A stretch of DNA of 64,000 bases, taken from the NCBI RefSeq assembly GCF_037477895.1, contig NZ_CP132744.1, forward strand, positions 2,480,001 to 2,544,000, read 5' to 3'. Source of the DNA: Mycetohabitans endofungorum. GTDB taxonomy: Bacteria > Pseudomonadota > Gammaproteobacteria > Burkholderiales > Burkholderiaceae. The notes beneath the pieces were generated by a model. It did no database searches. It saw only the letters and a program-made list of their open reading frames with translations, and was not told the origin of the DNA. This document shows positions 28,110 through 37,059 of the stretch, in pieces (the stretch's first letter is position 1; every line of letters begins with the position of its first letter). The position numbers and the translations under genes are program-made.

Positions 28110-28215
28110 TCTACTACACTAATCCTGCCCATGTTGGCTTGAACGGCATAGGGCGACCAGCCGCCTGCCTACCGGGTAGCGGTTTCCTTTCCACTACGGG
28201 ATCAAGGAGATTCTC

Positions 28216-28365
28216 ATGAATAAGCAACAAGACGTAACGTATGAAGTGTCGAACTTCCTGTTGGATGATGAATCGCTGATGGAACTGTGTGCTTCTGAGT
28301 CGACGCTGGGTGGTACGGGGCAATACAAAGAAGTCGGCATTGGCCGCTTCTATGATGGAGCGTAA
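28216..28365 (+). CDS. Lasso-peptide precursor 3 (mycetohabin-like)
   Basis: A 49-residue precursor with an AAGGAGA ribosome site. The leader differs at VTYEVSNF and ends ...ESTL. The core GGTGQYKEVGIGRFYDGA has 18 encoded residues. A 16-residue form ending in YD would fit what I recall as mycetohabin-16, implying C-terminal trimming of GA (inference). The ring would be Gly1-Glu8. The leader hairpin upstream (ccgcctgcctaccgggtagcgg) is diverged. The spacer to the B gene is nearly the same as that after precursor 1. Confidence 0.92.
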   Translation: MNKQQDVTYEVSNFLLDDESLMELCASESTLGGTGQYKEVGIGRFYDGA

Positions 28366-28380
28366 CTTGATATAAAACAG

Positions 28381-28475
28381 CGCTAAGCAAATGCCTTTAA
28401 GTACTGCTTCGAATGTATCTTAGGATTGCATGAATCTTAGATGTATTGTGACGCATACTAAGGTTTTGCTTAGCG
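28381..28475. repeat. Inverted repeat between precursor 3 and the B gene
   Basis: CGCTAAGCAAA (28381-28391) and TTTGCTTAGCG (28465-28475) form an 11-bp stem across a 73-nt spacer, matching the repeat after precursor 1. It lies in the 141-bp gap between precursor 3 and the B gene. Confidence 0.7.
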
Positions 28476-28506
28476 TTCTCTTGTAGTCACGATACAGAAC
28501 AAAAAA

Positions 28507-29253
28507 ATGCCGCATCATTTGATGCCCAATGTGTTGGGCGCCTGTTTTGCTAAGCAAATTATCTTGCTCGATGTAGTGCGTGATCGGTACGTTGTCTTAA
28601 CCGAGAGGCAATCTGCAGCATTGGCGTCACAGCTTGGTCTGGATATTGAGCGCTTTTCCCAGGCTGGCACAATTCAGCATTCAGCCATTCTGGAAGAATT
28701 AAAGCGTGCCAACTGGATTAGTGCCACTTCGTTTCCAGAAGCTGACGCTAAACTGAACACGTTGAGCCCCTCGCCACAAACAGGGGGAATGTCGGCCAAT
28801 GGTTGGAAGTTACCTGACGATGCTTTTGCGCATCGACCTGCTTGGACAAACATCGCCAAAGCCACGCTCATCTTGAGATCCGTGCACCGATGCGCAGCGC
28901 GGCGCGGAATGGCCGGGTTGTTGCAGTTATGCAATCAAGCTCACCGTGAGGCCGGAGCAGGCTTGCGTGTCAGCCAGCCGGAAGATTATGCACCCTTTGT
29001 GAACACGCTCAATTGGGCCTGCCTATTTTACCCCCGGCCAACCAAGTGTTTGGAGTGGTCAGTCGCGCTGACTGTGCTGTGCGCGCGTGCCGGCTTGGCA
29101 TTGAAATTGGTGATCGGCGTGCAATCTTTTCCGTTTTATGCACACGCCTGGTCGGAAGCCGGAGAGGTGGTGATTGGCGATAGCCCACTCAGACGCAAAG
29201 AGCTATCCGTTATTCTGGAATGCCCTCATCCTCTGCTAGCACTGCCCCTATGA
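28507..29253 (+). CDS. Lasso-peptide B protein: RRE domain fused to leader peptidase
   Basis: The 248-residue protein combines the precursor-recognition (PqqD-like RRE) part, about residues 1-80, with the transglutaminase-like cysteine protease, about 115-248, which removes the leader. The catalytic triad is visible: Cys181 in PTKCLEWS, His213 in FYAHAWSE and Asp225 in VIGDSPL. It acts in the cytosol with the C protein. The stop overlaps the next ATG (ATGA), so C is translationally coupled. A 5' duplicate lies at 27143. Confidence 0.95.
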   Translation: MPHHLMPNVLGACFAKQIILLDVVRDRYVVLTERQSAALASQLGLDIERFSQAGTIQHSAILEELKRANWISATSFPEADAKLNTLSPSPQTGGMSANGWKLPDDAFAHRPAWTNIAKATLILRSVHRCAARRGMAGLLQLCNQAHREAGAGLRVSQPEDYAPFVNTLNWACLFYPRPTKCLEWSVALTVLCARAGLALKLVIGVQSFPFYAHAWSEAGEVVIGDSPLRRKELSVILECPHPLLALPL

Positions 29254-30992
29254 CCCTACTCGGCATCGCCTATCCGAAGACGCAGGATTATTTAACACAA
29301 AAACGGGATTGGAGGTTCGTACGCGACCCATCTAACCAGATTGCAGGTGCACTTTGGCATCAACAAGACAGGGCCAAGACGCGTGCCCTATGTGGGCAAT
29401 CTGGCACGCACTTCTACTGTTTTTATGGTTCAGCATTTTCGAAGCTAGACCAGAGCGAAATTAAGGAAGACGACTTGCAGGCAATTGCGGCAGTAGGTCC
29501 CGCGCATCTCATGGCTCGATTCTGGGGTAAATATTTATTTATCTGCTTTGACCTGACTGCCAAAAAGTTGATCTGCTGCAGCGATCCAAGTAACCAATGG
29601 CCTGTATATTGGGCATGGTCCAGCCGTCACGGTTTGCTTTTTTCGGATACGATCACGTGCCTGCATCAAACCTTGGTGGAGAGCGGCGAGCGTCCGGCAT
29701 GGAATAAAAAGTTTTTTACGACATGGTTACGCACGGGTACCGTACAAAATGGTGAGCTGCCGTTTGATCGTATCCAAGAAATTCCGGCAGGCTGCGCTGT
29801 CTCCTATATCGATGATGGTCAACCGCAAATCGTGACGGTTTGGGATCCCCTCAAGCACGCAGTAGAAGATGACACCCAAACCCCATTCGGCATTTTAAAG
29901 AATTATCTTAACCGGTTTGTATCGTTGGCCGATCGGCCCGTGCTGGAACTCTCCGGAGGTCTGGAATCCAGTTCCGTGCTGCTGGCAATGCGCGCAGTCT
30001 CCTCTGCTGACCATCCACTGTCTTGCGCGCATTATTACCATGCCGGTGTCGCTTCATCCAACGAGCTGGAACATGCGCGTCACGTTGCACAAAGCGTACA
30101 GGCTCATCTCCATGAGGTGGATACGAGGGTATTATCGTTTACCCCTGTTCAGTCTGTTCCGCGGGTGGCTAAACCACATATCCGATATTGCTTGCTTGCG
30201 TTTAATCAGTATTTTGCAAGCCAACTCGAGAAAGGAGAGCATACTCAGTTGATCAGCGGGCATGGAGGGGATTCGCTCTTTTTGGCGCCTCCGCCTTTCA
30301 GCGCGCTTGCCGATGCGGCACTGACATGGCAATGGCGACGATTAGTGCGCGTGGCGATGGACCTGGCGCTCATTTACAGAGCGCCTCTGATTCAAGTGGC
30401 AACGGGCGCAGCCCGATCGTTATTTTCTTCAGATCCTTTTGAAAATAACGGCAGCACACTCGATCTTCTATCTGAAGAAACACAGCACGAGTCGTTCGAT
30501 CAACGAGCCCATCTGCATCCGTTTCTCCAGCAAAATAAGGTTCGTTTACCCGGTCAGCTCTATCAGCTGGCTTTGGCTTTTTTGACGCTCGACGACATTC
30601 GATCGCCCGCCTATCCATTTACTCAACCCACGCATTATCCGTTTCTTTGTCAGCCGATGGTCGAGTTTGCGTTGTCCATACCCAGTTACGATCATTTCGA
30701 AGGAGCGCATAATCGCATTGTGCTGAGAAAATCTGTTTCGGCGGCCACAGGGTATCCGAACCTATGGCGACGAAACAAAGGCGAAACATCAGGTATCGAT
30801 TTGTTGGGCATTCGTGACCACAAGGATCATATGATGGCGCTCTGTCTCGAGGGATTTTTGGCCAAAGAGGGCTATGTCGACGTAAAACGCACACGTGCTG
30901 CGATTCAACATAGCAGCAAGGGACATAGCAAATATTTTATGGGCCTCCTTCACCTCTATGCCGCCGAACTGTTTGTTCAAGGATGGCAATGA
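29250..30992 (+). CDS. Lasso-peptide C protein (asparagine-synthetase-like macrolactam synthetase)
   Basis: This enzyme adenylates the Glu8 side chain of the core and closes the ring onto the freed Gly1. From the ATG at 29250 (MTLLGIAYPKTQDYL) it has 580 residues; an ATG at 29220 overlaps B further and is less likely. A degenerate class-II amidotransferase-like N-terminal domain (about 1-200) precedes the AsnB domain with the ATP-pyrophosphatase loop LELSGGLESSSVLLAM. An LISGHGGDSLFL motif follows. It is coupled to B and followed 17 bp later by the exporter. Confidence 0.95.
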   Translation: MTLLGIAYPKTQDYLTQKRDWRFVRDPSNQIAGALWHQQDRAKTRALCGQSGTHFYCFYGSAFSKLDQSEIKEDDLQAIAAVGPAHLMARFWGKYLFICFDLTAKKLICCSDPSNQWPVYWAWSSRHGLLFSDTITCLHQTLVESGERPAWNKKFFTTWLRTGTVQNGELPFDRIQEIPAGCAVSYIDDGQPQIVTVWDPLKHAVEDDTQTPFGILKNYLNRFVSLADRPVLELSGGLESSSVLLAMRAVSSADHPLSCAHYYHAGVASSNELEHARHVAQSVQAHLHEVDTRVLSFTPVQSVPRVAKPHIRYCLLAFNQYFASQLEKGEHTQLISGHGGDSLFLAPPPFSALADAALTWQWRRLVRVAMDLALIYRAPLIQVATGAARSLFSSDPFENNGSTLDLLSEETQHESFDQRAHLHPFLQQNKVRLPGQLYQLALAFLTLDDIRSPAYPFTQPTHYPFLCQPMVEFALSIPSYDHFEGAHNRIVLRKSVSAATGYPNLWRRNKGETSGIDLLGIRDHKDHMMALCLEGFLAKEGYVDVKRTRAAIQHSSKGHSKYFMGLLHLYAAELFVQGWQ

Positions 30993-31009
30993 CTAGCGAG
31001 TAAAGCGTG

Positions 31010-32791
31010 ATGCAGCATGGTCTCTTCAAAACAATCTTGTTTTTGCTGCATTGCTTGTGGACGCGTGAATGGAAAACGCGTCTTCAGATCATCGCAGCCA
31101 TTGGCTGTACAGGATGCTCAGTCGGGCTGACCATTATCGCACCGATGTTGCTCAAGTGGCTCATCGACGGTTTGTCCAACGCGGCGCTCTCGGCAGTGAG
31201 CGTCTACCTGCTCTGTGTAGCTTACGGCGGCGCGTGGTTTCTGTCACAAGCGACGAACCGTTGCGAACAGTATTTGTTCGTGTTGGTCAATGAACGTATT
31301 AAACGCACGATTACGTTGAATTACGTCAGCCGAGTGCTCGGTCAGCCCGCTGCGGCATTGAGTGCTCACCAAACGGGCGCTTCTGTGAGCGAACTCTCGC
31401 GCGTACAAGACAGTGCGATGCGTGCAATTATCGGGCTCTTTTGGAGCCTCGCACCGATTGTTGTCGAAATCGCGGTCGTCGGCATCGTCGTGTTCTCATT
31501 GTTTGGCCTCGTTTATGCAGCTGTCTTGCTGGGGGTTCTAACCCTTTATATTTACTTTAGTGTATCAACGGCGAAGCGCTGTGAAGCGCTGCAACGCAAG
31601 AAAAACCGAGCGTCGGATCGTGCCTCTACGCGGCTGGTCGATACGCTAACGCATGCCGATACGGTCAAAGCGTTTTCGAATGAAGCCAGCGAATTAACCC
31701 GACTCGATCGTGTGTTCAAAATGCGCGCCTGGGCGAGTATCCATATCACGCGCAAGATGGAAATCGTTGGCGCCACTCAATTACTGATTGTCGGTATCGG
31801 GTTGACCACGCTTACGGCTTTGGCAGGACAAGATATCTTGGCACACCGGCTCACCATTGGTGATTTCGTGCTGTTGAACAGTTACCTGCTGCGATTTACT
31901 TTGCCGCTCAGCACGTTCGGCTATGTGGTGCGGGAAGTTCAGATAGGTTTGTTTAATCTATCGGAATTGCTGCACACTATCCGTGTTAGATGGCACTTCG
32001 AACCGTTGGGTCCTCCCCTCTTCAAGCAAGCACCGTCGATTGAATTTCGCAGCGCCAGCTTTCGCCATCCGTGCGGTAGACGACTATTGCACCACGCGAA
32101 TTTTTCGATTCCTGCTGGCGCCTTCTGTGCGCTGGTGGGGCCGAGCGGCGCGGGGAAATCTACGCTCATCAAGCTGTTATTGCGTCTGTATAAGCTCGAT
32201 GAAGGGCAAATCCTTATCGATGATCAAACGATCGAATCGTTTTCCGAATCGCAGTTGCGTCAGTCGATCAGTTATGTGACACAAGACGCGCATTTGCTGG
32301 ATCGCTCGATACGCGAAAACATCTGCTTTGCCTGCCCGCAAGCCTCTAATTCGGAACTTGAACAAGTTATCCATTCCTGTGCGCTGACATCCGTTATTGC
32401 TGCGGCGAGCCAGGGCCTGGACACGCCGATTGGCGAGCGAGGCAACAAATTGTCGGGTGGTGAACGACAACGTGTGGGACTGGCCCGCGCTTTATTGCGC
32501 AATAGCCCTTTGCTACTGTTGGACGAACCAACTGCGGCGCTCGATGCACACACGGAGGCCGATATCTTCAAGCATCTCTATGAGCGTTATCGTCACACCA
32601 CGCGGCTCGTGATTGCGCACCGACTTTCGGCCATTCAGCATGCGGACTTGATTTTAGTCATGCAAGAGGGTGCGATCGTGGAGACGGGCACGCATAGTAG
32701 TTTGCTAAGGCGACAAGGTGTTTATGCCAATCTTTGGCATAAACAGACCCAGCTATCGACAGAACAACCTGACTTATCAGCGGCACGATAA
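31010..32791 (+). CDS. Lasso-peptide D protein: ABC exporter (half-transporter)
   Basis: A 593-residue type I ABC exporter that would move the mature lasso peptide across the inner membrane and give immunity. Six helices fill about residues 1-310. The nucleotide-binding domain has Walker A GPSGAGKST, signature LSGGERQRVGLARALL, Walker B LLLLDEPTAALD and the switch His in VIAHRLSAI. ATG 31010 was preferred to the GTG at 31007. It is the last gene of the lasso operon. No lasso isopeptidase gene follows. Confidence 0.94.
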   Translation: MQHGLFKTILFLLHCLWTREWKTRLQIIAAIGCTGCSVGLTIIAPMLLKWLIDGLSNAALSAVSVYLLCVAYGGAWFLSQATNRCEQYLFVLVNERIKRTITLNYVSRVLGQPAAALSAHQTGASVSELSRVQDSAMRAIIGLFWSLAPIVVEIAVVGIVVFSLFGLVYAAVLLGVLTLYIYFSVSTAKRCEALQRKKNRASDRASTRLVDTLTHADTVKAFSNEASELTRLDRVFKMRAWASIHITRKMEIVGATQLLIVGIGLTTLTALAGQDILAHRLTIGDFVLLNSYLLRFTLPLSTFGYVVREVQIGLFNLSELLHTIRVRWHFEPLGPPLFKQAPSIEFRSASFRHPCGRRLLHHANFSIPAGAFCALVGPSGAGKSTLIKLLLRLYKLDEGQILIDDQTIESFSESQLRQSISYVTQDAHLLDRSIRENICFACPQASNSELEQVIHSCALTSVIAAASQGLDTPIGERGNKLSGGERQRVGLARALLRNSPLLLLDEPTAALDAHTEADIFKHLYERYRHTTRLVIAHRLSAIQHADLILVMQEGAIVETGTHSSLLRRQGVYANLWHKQTQLSTEQPDLSAAR

Positions 32792-32897
32792 AAATCCCGC
32801 ACACAGCCATCCGCATGGGCCCCTCAAAACCGGGTGTCGACTAGCCGGTAAGCGCGGGTCTTTGCGATGTAGTTTCGGCGATCATGCACGGCATAGA

Positions 32898-33020
32898 TCA
32901 GGTCCGCGCGAATCCATCGCCAAGGGGCCACTTGGCAAGCGCCCGCAAACTGTCGCGGTCGTCATGCATGATCTCTTCCGCCAGCTTCATCTGGCGTTCG
33001 AAATCAGGATTATATGGCAT
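32898..33020 (-). CDS. Small hypothetical protein, possibly an antitoxin relic
   Basis: A 40-residue minus-strand frame, MPYNPDFERQMKLAEEIMHD followed by DRDSLRALAK, with an amphipathic charged helix typical of small cytosolic or antitoxin-like proteins. No partner gene is visible. The frame upstream (to 33101) is open but not protein-like. The rest of the 32792-33162 gap shows nothing recognisable. Confidence 0.35.
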   Translation of the reverse strand: MPYNPDFERQMKLAEEIMHDDRDSLRALAKWPLGDGFART

Positions 33021-33162
33021 AAAAGGGATACGCCTACGAGCTCCATATCTATAGCGGCTATCAAGGTGTATGAGGTAAGACACCAGGCAGCTACAATACA
33101 AAGCGCTGACTAATTGCCGGCCGCCAACCTAGCTGAAGTTAACAATTCTTTTAAAGTTGACA

Positions 33163-34686
33163 ATGGACTTTGATCCCGCTTCCACGCCTAATAGCGCTCA
33201 GGCTGCCGTCTATGCGATACCAAGCCAGCATAGCTCTGCGGCCACTGCCTCACCGCTGCCCCCACGCTTAGCAGCGCGGGCGAATACTGGCGTACAGCAA
33301 CGCCCGACGACGTACCATAACCTGCCGCCTGAAATCCTTCAACGGGTGGCCGCCCACATGTCGTTATTCGACATCCCTAACCTGTCAGCCGTAGACAGAC
33401 GGACCTACCACGCACTCAAAGAGTGGCGACTAAGCTGGTTTTGCACCAGAAACGCCAACGATGGCCCTGTGCCAAATCTCACATCGGTGCAACGGTTACT
33501 CACTGAAATTGAGCGCATCCGTGCGGAGCCGATGCTGCGTGCCGAGCCACTTCAAACGCTGTCGAAGCAGTTAAGTGGTTTGCCTGAAGAGCAACAGAGA
33601 GCAGCATTCCAACAGGTCTTCGAAGCTGCAGGCCGTGTACCAATGCGAGGCCTGCAATTACAAAAAGACATGATCGTATCCATAGCCTGTCTTTCACCGC
33701 AACGCGAGTTGTATGAGTTTGCCTATGCCGACGCCGAACGACGCCGCCCTGGACAAGGTAGCACCTGGGCCGCCCTTGCATCAGTTCGAAGAGAGCTCCC
33801 CATTGACCCTTTGCAGTTTGCAACCGAATATCGGGCTTTTATGAGCCGGCTTCCCGCATTGAGCCCCGCCGAGCAAGCTGAACTGATCAGAAAACTGGCC
33901 GCACTGCTAATCGAATTTGATCCCGACCACTATCCTACAGCTACGACACTCACTGAATTATACGAAACGCTGATCCAATGGGTGCAACATTTGCCGGCGT
34001 CATACCGCGGCGCGCCGATCGGCGCGTTGGCCAGAGAACTATGGCTGCTGTCAGAGGAACAAATATCTCTATACTATGCCAATCTACGGCACTTAACGCT
34101 GTCTCTGCCAGATCACCAATTAGGTGAGACGTTACGCTATCTGTTACAAGCGGTGCTAGACTTACCGTCAGCTCAGCAACAAGCATACGAGCTACCGCGA
34201 CTTGAACCCATCATTGAACGTGTGCTGCCCGAACAGCGGGCACTGGCGGCGATTGAGCTTATTAGATACGCACCAGACCTGTACGACAAAGGGCTAGCCA
34301 AGCAAATAGTCCAGCGTGCACTAAGCTTGATCGATAGCAGCAACGAAACCATCCAAAACATGCCGTCAGCGCAGCGGGCATCATTAGTATCTAAGCTGAC
34401 ACTGAGTACAATTAGATTAAACGAACATGAAGCGCTATCCCAACAAGTGTGGCAGCGTGCACTACGTTTACTTGACAACTGCGATACAAAAGACGTGTTC
34501 AACGCACTTTCTCCACTTTCTAAATTGCCATACTGGAATTCGGTTTTACTCTTTTCTGACCAGCAATGGGAAGACGTCAAAACCGAGGTCATAGCCTTTG
34601 TCGAACGTAATCGTAAGAGGTATAGTGGTTTTGATCGTCTGCTCCAAGATCTTGAACACTATGAAAACAGCATGAGAGAAACCTGA
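33163..34686 (+). CDS. F-box-like protein with helical repeats, copy 1 (candidate host-directed effector)
   Basis: From the ATG at 33163 (MDFDPASTPNSAQAAVYA) the product has 507 residues; GTG/ATG-type codons two and one codon earlier are possible. After a Ser/Thr/Pro/Gln-rich N-terminus comes an F-box-like segment at about 53-90: NLPPEILQRVAAHMSLFDIP then LSAVDRRTYHAL. The rest is all-helical, with recurring LPxxxQ and LSxxQ turns resembling HEAT/ARM-type repeats. F-box proteins dock on Skp1 in eukaryotic ubiquitin ligases, and bacterial ones are secreted effectors. No signal peptide is seen, as for type III effectors. A paralogue lies at 37621-39516. Confidence 0.7.
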   Translation: MDFDPASTPNSAQAAVYAIPSQHSSAATASPLPPRLAARANTGVQQRPTTYHNLPPEILQRVAAHMSLFDIPNLSAVDRRTYHALKEWRLSWFCTRNANDGPVPNLTSVQRLLTEIERIRAEPMLRAEPLQTLSKQLSGLPEEQQRAAFQQVFEAAGRVPMRGLQLQKDMIVSIACLSPQRELYEFAYADAERRRPGQGSTWAALASVRRELPIDPLQFATEYRAFMSRLPALSPAEQAELIRKLAALLIEFDPDHYPTATTLTELYETLIQWVQHLPASYRGAPIGALARELWLLSEEQISLYYANLRHLTLSLPDHQLGETLRYLLQAVLDLPSAQQQAYELPRLEPIIERVLPEQRALAAIELIRYAPDLYDKGLAKQIVQRALSLIDSSNETIQNMPSAQRASLVSKLTLSTIRLNEHEALSQQVWQRALRLLDNCDTKDVFNALSPLSKLPYWNSVLLFSDQQWEDVKTEVIAFVERNRKRYSGFDRLLQDLEHYENSMRET

Positions 34687-34877
34687 ACCTCGCAATCAAC
34701 GCTGAAGATGATGTGGGATCGTGGACCGATGCGGTGGTGGTACCAGATTGGACTTTGACAATTTTACGGATACCAAATAGGGTGGACAATGAAGCCAGAG
34801 AAAGTCAATGAAGGGTAATCCCCCCAAAAAACCGGTGGGAACAGAAGTAGAATTTCTCGTTAAGGGAGTTCTACGCA

Positions 34878-35144
34878 ATGAAAAAGTCGAGATTCACGGA
34901 CAGCCAGATCATGGAGGCGCTCAAGCGCGTGGAGGCAGGGCTGGCGGTACCGGATCTGTGCCGAGAGCTGGGCATTAGCACAGCGACGTTCTACAAGTGG
35001 CGCTCGAAGTACGGTGGCATGGACGTGTCGCTGATTGCGCGGATGAAGAAACTGGAGGCCGAGAATGCCCGGCTGCGTAAAATGTACGTCGAAGAGAAGA
35101 TCAAGGCCGAAATCGTTTCGGAGGCACTCGCAAAAAAGGACTGA
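34878..35144 (+). CDS. IS3-family transposase OrfA
   Basis: An 88-residue DNA-binding subunit with the IS3 HTH ([19 protein letters not shown] ... [20 protein letters not shown]) and a C-terminal leucine-zipper-like helix. It ends at the slippery run A6G (35132-35138), the usual site of -1 frameshifting that makes the OrfAB transposase. Confidence 0.95.
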   Translation: MKKSRFTDSQIMEALKRVEAGLAVPDLCRELGISTATFYKWRSKYGGMDVSLIARMKKLEAENARLRKMYVEEKIKAEIVSEALAKKD

Positions 35145-35965
35145 GGCCATCTCGCCGGCGCGAGATAGCCATGCACGCGGTGTCCAGCCGAGGCATATCG
35201 ATCCGGCTGGCATGTGAGGCGTTTGGGATCAGCCAGAGCTGCTATCGGTACGCCGGCCTGCGCAATGCCGAGAACGAGGAGATTGCGAACTGGCTGCTGC
35301 GCCTGATCGACAACCACCGGAACTGGGGCTTTGGGCTGTGCTTCCTGTACCTGCGCAATGTGAAGGGTTTCGGCTGGAATCACAAGCGCGTGTACCGGAT
35401 CTATCGCGAACTGGAGTTGAACCTGCGGATCAAGCCACGCAAGCGGCTAGTCCGGCAGGTTCCGGAACCGCTGTCGGTGCCCACTGCCGTCAACCAGCTC
35501 TGGTCGATGGACTTCATGCACGACCCACTGACCGACGGACGCAGCATCCGACTGTTTAACGTGATCGACGACTTCAACCGCGAAGCGCTCGGCATCGAGA
35601 TCGACTTCTCGCTGCCCTCGCAGCGGGTGCTCCGTGCGCTGCGGCAGATCATCAGTTGGCGTGGCCGGCCAAAGGCGATTCGGTGTGACAACAGGCCCGA
35701 GTACCTGAGCGCGACGATCACCGAATGGGCCCGGCAATACGGCATCAAGCTCGACTACATCCAGCCGGGTAAGCCTCAGCACAATGCGTATGTCGAGCGA
35801 TTCAACCGGACGGTGCGCTACGAATGGCTGTCGCAGTACCACTGGAAGGACCTGGAGCACGTCCAGCGTTTCGCGACCGACTGGATGTGGACTGACAATC
35901 ACGATCGCCCGAACATGGCCTTGGGCGGATTGACGCCAAAACAGCGGCTGGCCATGGCCGCATAG
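35135..35965 (+). CDS. IS3-family transposase OrfB (DDE catalytic part, made by -1 frameshift)
   Basis: The frame enters from the A6G slip site as [20 protein letters not shown] and carries the integrase core: first Asp in LWSMDFMHD, second Asp in [11 protein letters not shown], Glu in [10 protein letters not shown]. The second motif has Arg where DNGPEY is usual, which may weaken activity. An internal ATG at 35171 could start a separate OrfB. The end [14 protein letters not shown] is typical of the IS407 group. Confidence 0.92.
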   Translation, partial: KGLRPSRRREIAMHAVSSRGISIRLACEAFGISQSCYRYAGLRNAENEEIANWLLRLIDNHRNWGFGLCFLYLRNVKGFGWNHKRVYRIYRELELNLRIKPRKRLVRQVPEPLSVPTAVNQLWSMDFMHDPLTDGRSIRLFNVIDDFNREALGIEIDFSLPSQRVLRALRQIISWRGRPKAIRCDNRPEYLSATITEWARQYGIKLDYIQPGKPQHNAYVERFNRTVRYEWLSQYHWKDLEHVQRFATDWMWTDNHDRPNMALGGLTPKQRLAMAA

Positions 35966-36079
35966 TTTCTACTTCTGAACCCCGTGGAAAACGGGGAGAT
36001 TACCCAGCCCACTCTGGTAAAATAGGGTGATGCGTCCACCGTGCGCGCCGGTCCATCGCCTCGCCACAGCGGCTTACGT

Positions 36080-36454
36080 TTAGTTAAGCGTGGCGACCAT
36101 TTCAATTTTAGGTGCTACCGAGCGCACCAGCTTTTGAACGCCGTGGCCAGGATTGGCTTGCCGTTGTGATACAACCAAGCCGGCCTTTTCCAGCATACGC
36201 ACGTCCTTTGTGACTGCGGTACGCTCACGATGTAACCGGCGCGAGAGTTCAGCGATAGTCTGAGGTTCGCTAATAATCTCGTGCATTAAACGCCGCCGTG
36301 CTTCGGAGAGCACGGTGAACATCCGTTGCGGGTCCTCGAACGACAAGGTAATTTTCTCGGGGAACACCTTACCAGCATCGGCGCGGCGCGCTGCCCCCCG
36401 GGCACGCTCGAAAAAACCTGCAATATCACCTGTACGAACAACAACCTTAGTCAT
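36080..36454 (-). CDS. HTH antitoxin-like DNA-binding protein (partner of TumE-type toxin)
   Basis: A 124-residue protein with a winged-HTH segment in its C-terminal half ([35 protein letters not shown]), like the HVO_A0114-type regulators. It overlaps the upstream toxin gene by 4 bp (ATGA), so the two are translated together. In such pairs the DNA-binding protein neutralises the toxin and represses the operon; here that role is inferred from the pairing. Confidence 0.75.
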   Translation of the reverse strand: MTKVVVRTGDIAGFFERARGAARRADAGKVFPEKITLSFEDPQRMFTVLSEARRRLMHEIISEPQTIAELSRRLHRERTAVTKDVRMLEKAGLVVSQRQANPGHGVQKLVRSVAPKIEMVATLN

Positions 36455-36780
36455 CGTTTTACCTTCCTATACTGAAAAATAATATCCTGCCATTCTTGTT
36501 GAAAGCGATCCAGCGTGGCTTCGTAACTCTCAAACTCGACTGGCTCAACTGCCCCCATATAATGCCGGTGATGATAGCCGTGGGCATTATCGAAACCCAA
36601 AACCCGACCATTATCACGTGGATAAATTTCATGATTAATGTAAGCCAAGTTGTAACGCGTCACCACGTTGCGCCCCGCTTCTCTGCATCCCCATACTTCA
36701 TAACTTAAAAGACCGCCACCGGACTTGGCCTTGAGTTCGAAGCGTTCTTGCTCCAACAAAATTTCTTTAACCTTTGCCAT
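36451..36780 (-). CDS. TumE-like toxin (DUF6516 family)
   Basis: A 109-residue protein from the ATG at 36780 ([19 protein letters not shown]); the upstream in-frame extension to 36813 is not protein-like. The blocks [20 protein letters not shown] and [15 protein letters not shown] with an HxxH cluster are typical of the DUF6516/TumE-like family, toxins of type II systems. The toxin gene precedes its antitoxin, the less common order. Confidence 0.75.
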   Translation of the reverse strand: MAKVKEILLEQERFELKAKSGGGLLSYEVWGCREAGRNVVTRYNLAYINHEIYPRDNGRVLGFDNAHGYHHRHYMGAVEPVEFESYEATLDRFQQEWQDIIFQYRKVKR

Positions 36781-36879
36781 ACACTTCCTCAGCCGTGCAC
36801 TATGATAGCACACCTGAGGCTAGACTTGGCGCATCAGGAGGGCCAAAGCTTACGGGCGACCTTGCGCTGGCTAGCAAGG

Positions 36880-36954
36880 CTACGGCGGCTTCAGGCCTGC
36901 CTCGCCTTCCTTCAGCACGCCAATAATCTGTTCTTCGGTGAATCGTTTCTTCAC
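36880..36954 (-). pseudogene. IS3-family orfA remnant
   Basis: Twenty-four codons starting with GTG at 36954 read VKKRFTEEQIIGVLKEGEAG then LKPP and a stop at 36880. This is the N-terminus of an IS3-type OrfA from a family different from the intact IS at 34813. Nothing of orfB remains. Confidence 0.8.
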
Positions 36955-37059
36955 GACCACTCCTTTTCAGAATGGACTCTACACCGTCACCGTACTAATC
37001 TCGGGGAGCAAGTCAGATCTGGTGGGAATCAGATTGCCGCTTTCCGCTCTTCACGAACA

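Larger units (their letters stand above)
34813..36005 (+). mobile_element. IS3-family insertion sequence (IS407-like)
   Basis: An element of 1193 bp with two transposase frames and imperfect terminal inverted repeats beginning GGGTAATC at the left end. The right end carries GATTACCC, and both ends have a matching inner CAGAAGTAGAA block. No target-site duplication is visible at the ends (gtcaatgaa on the left, agcccac on the right), so flanking DNA may have rearranged since insertion. It separates the first F-box gene from the toxin-antitoxin pair. Confidence 0.88.

Noticed and set aside
32990..33162. An HrpB-type (TTCG-N16-TTCG) box upstream of the F-box genes
   Set aside because: A TTCG at about 32997 has no partner at the required spacing, and none is found upstream of the second copy. 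Secretion by T3SS therefore has no promoter evidence here.
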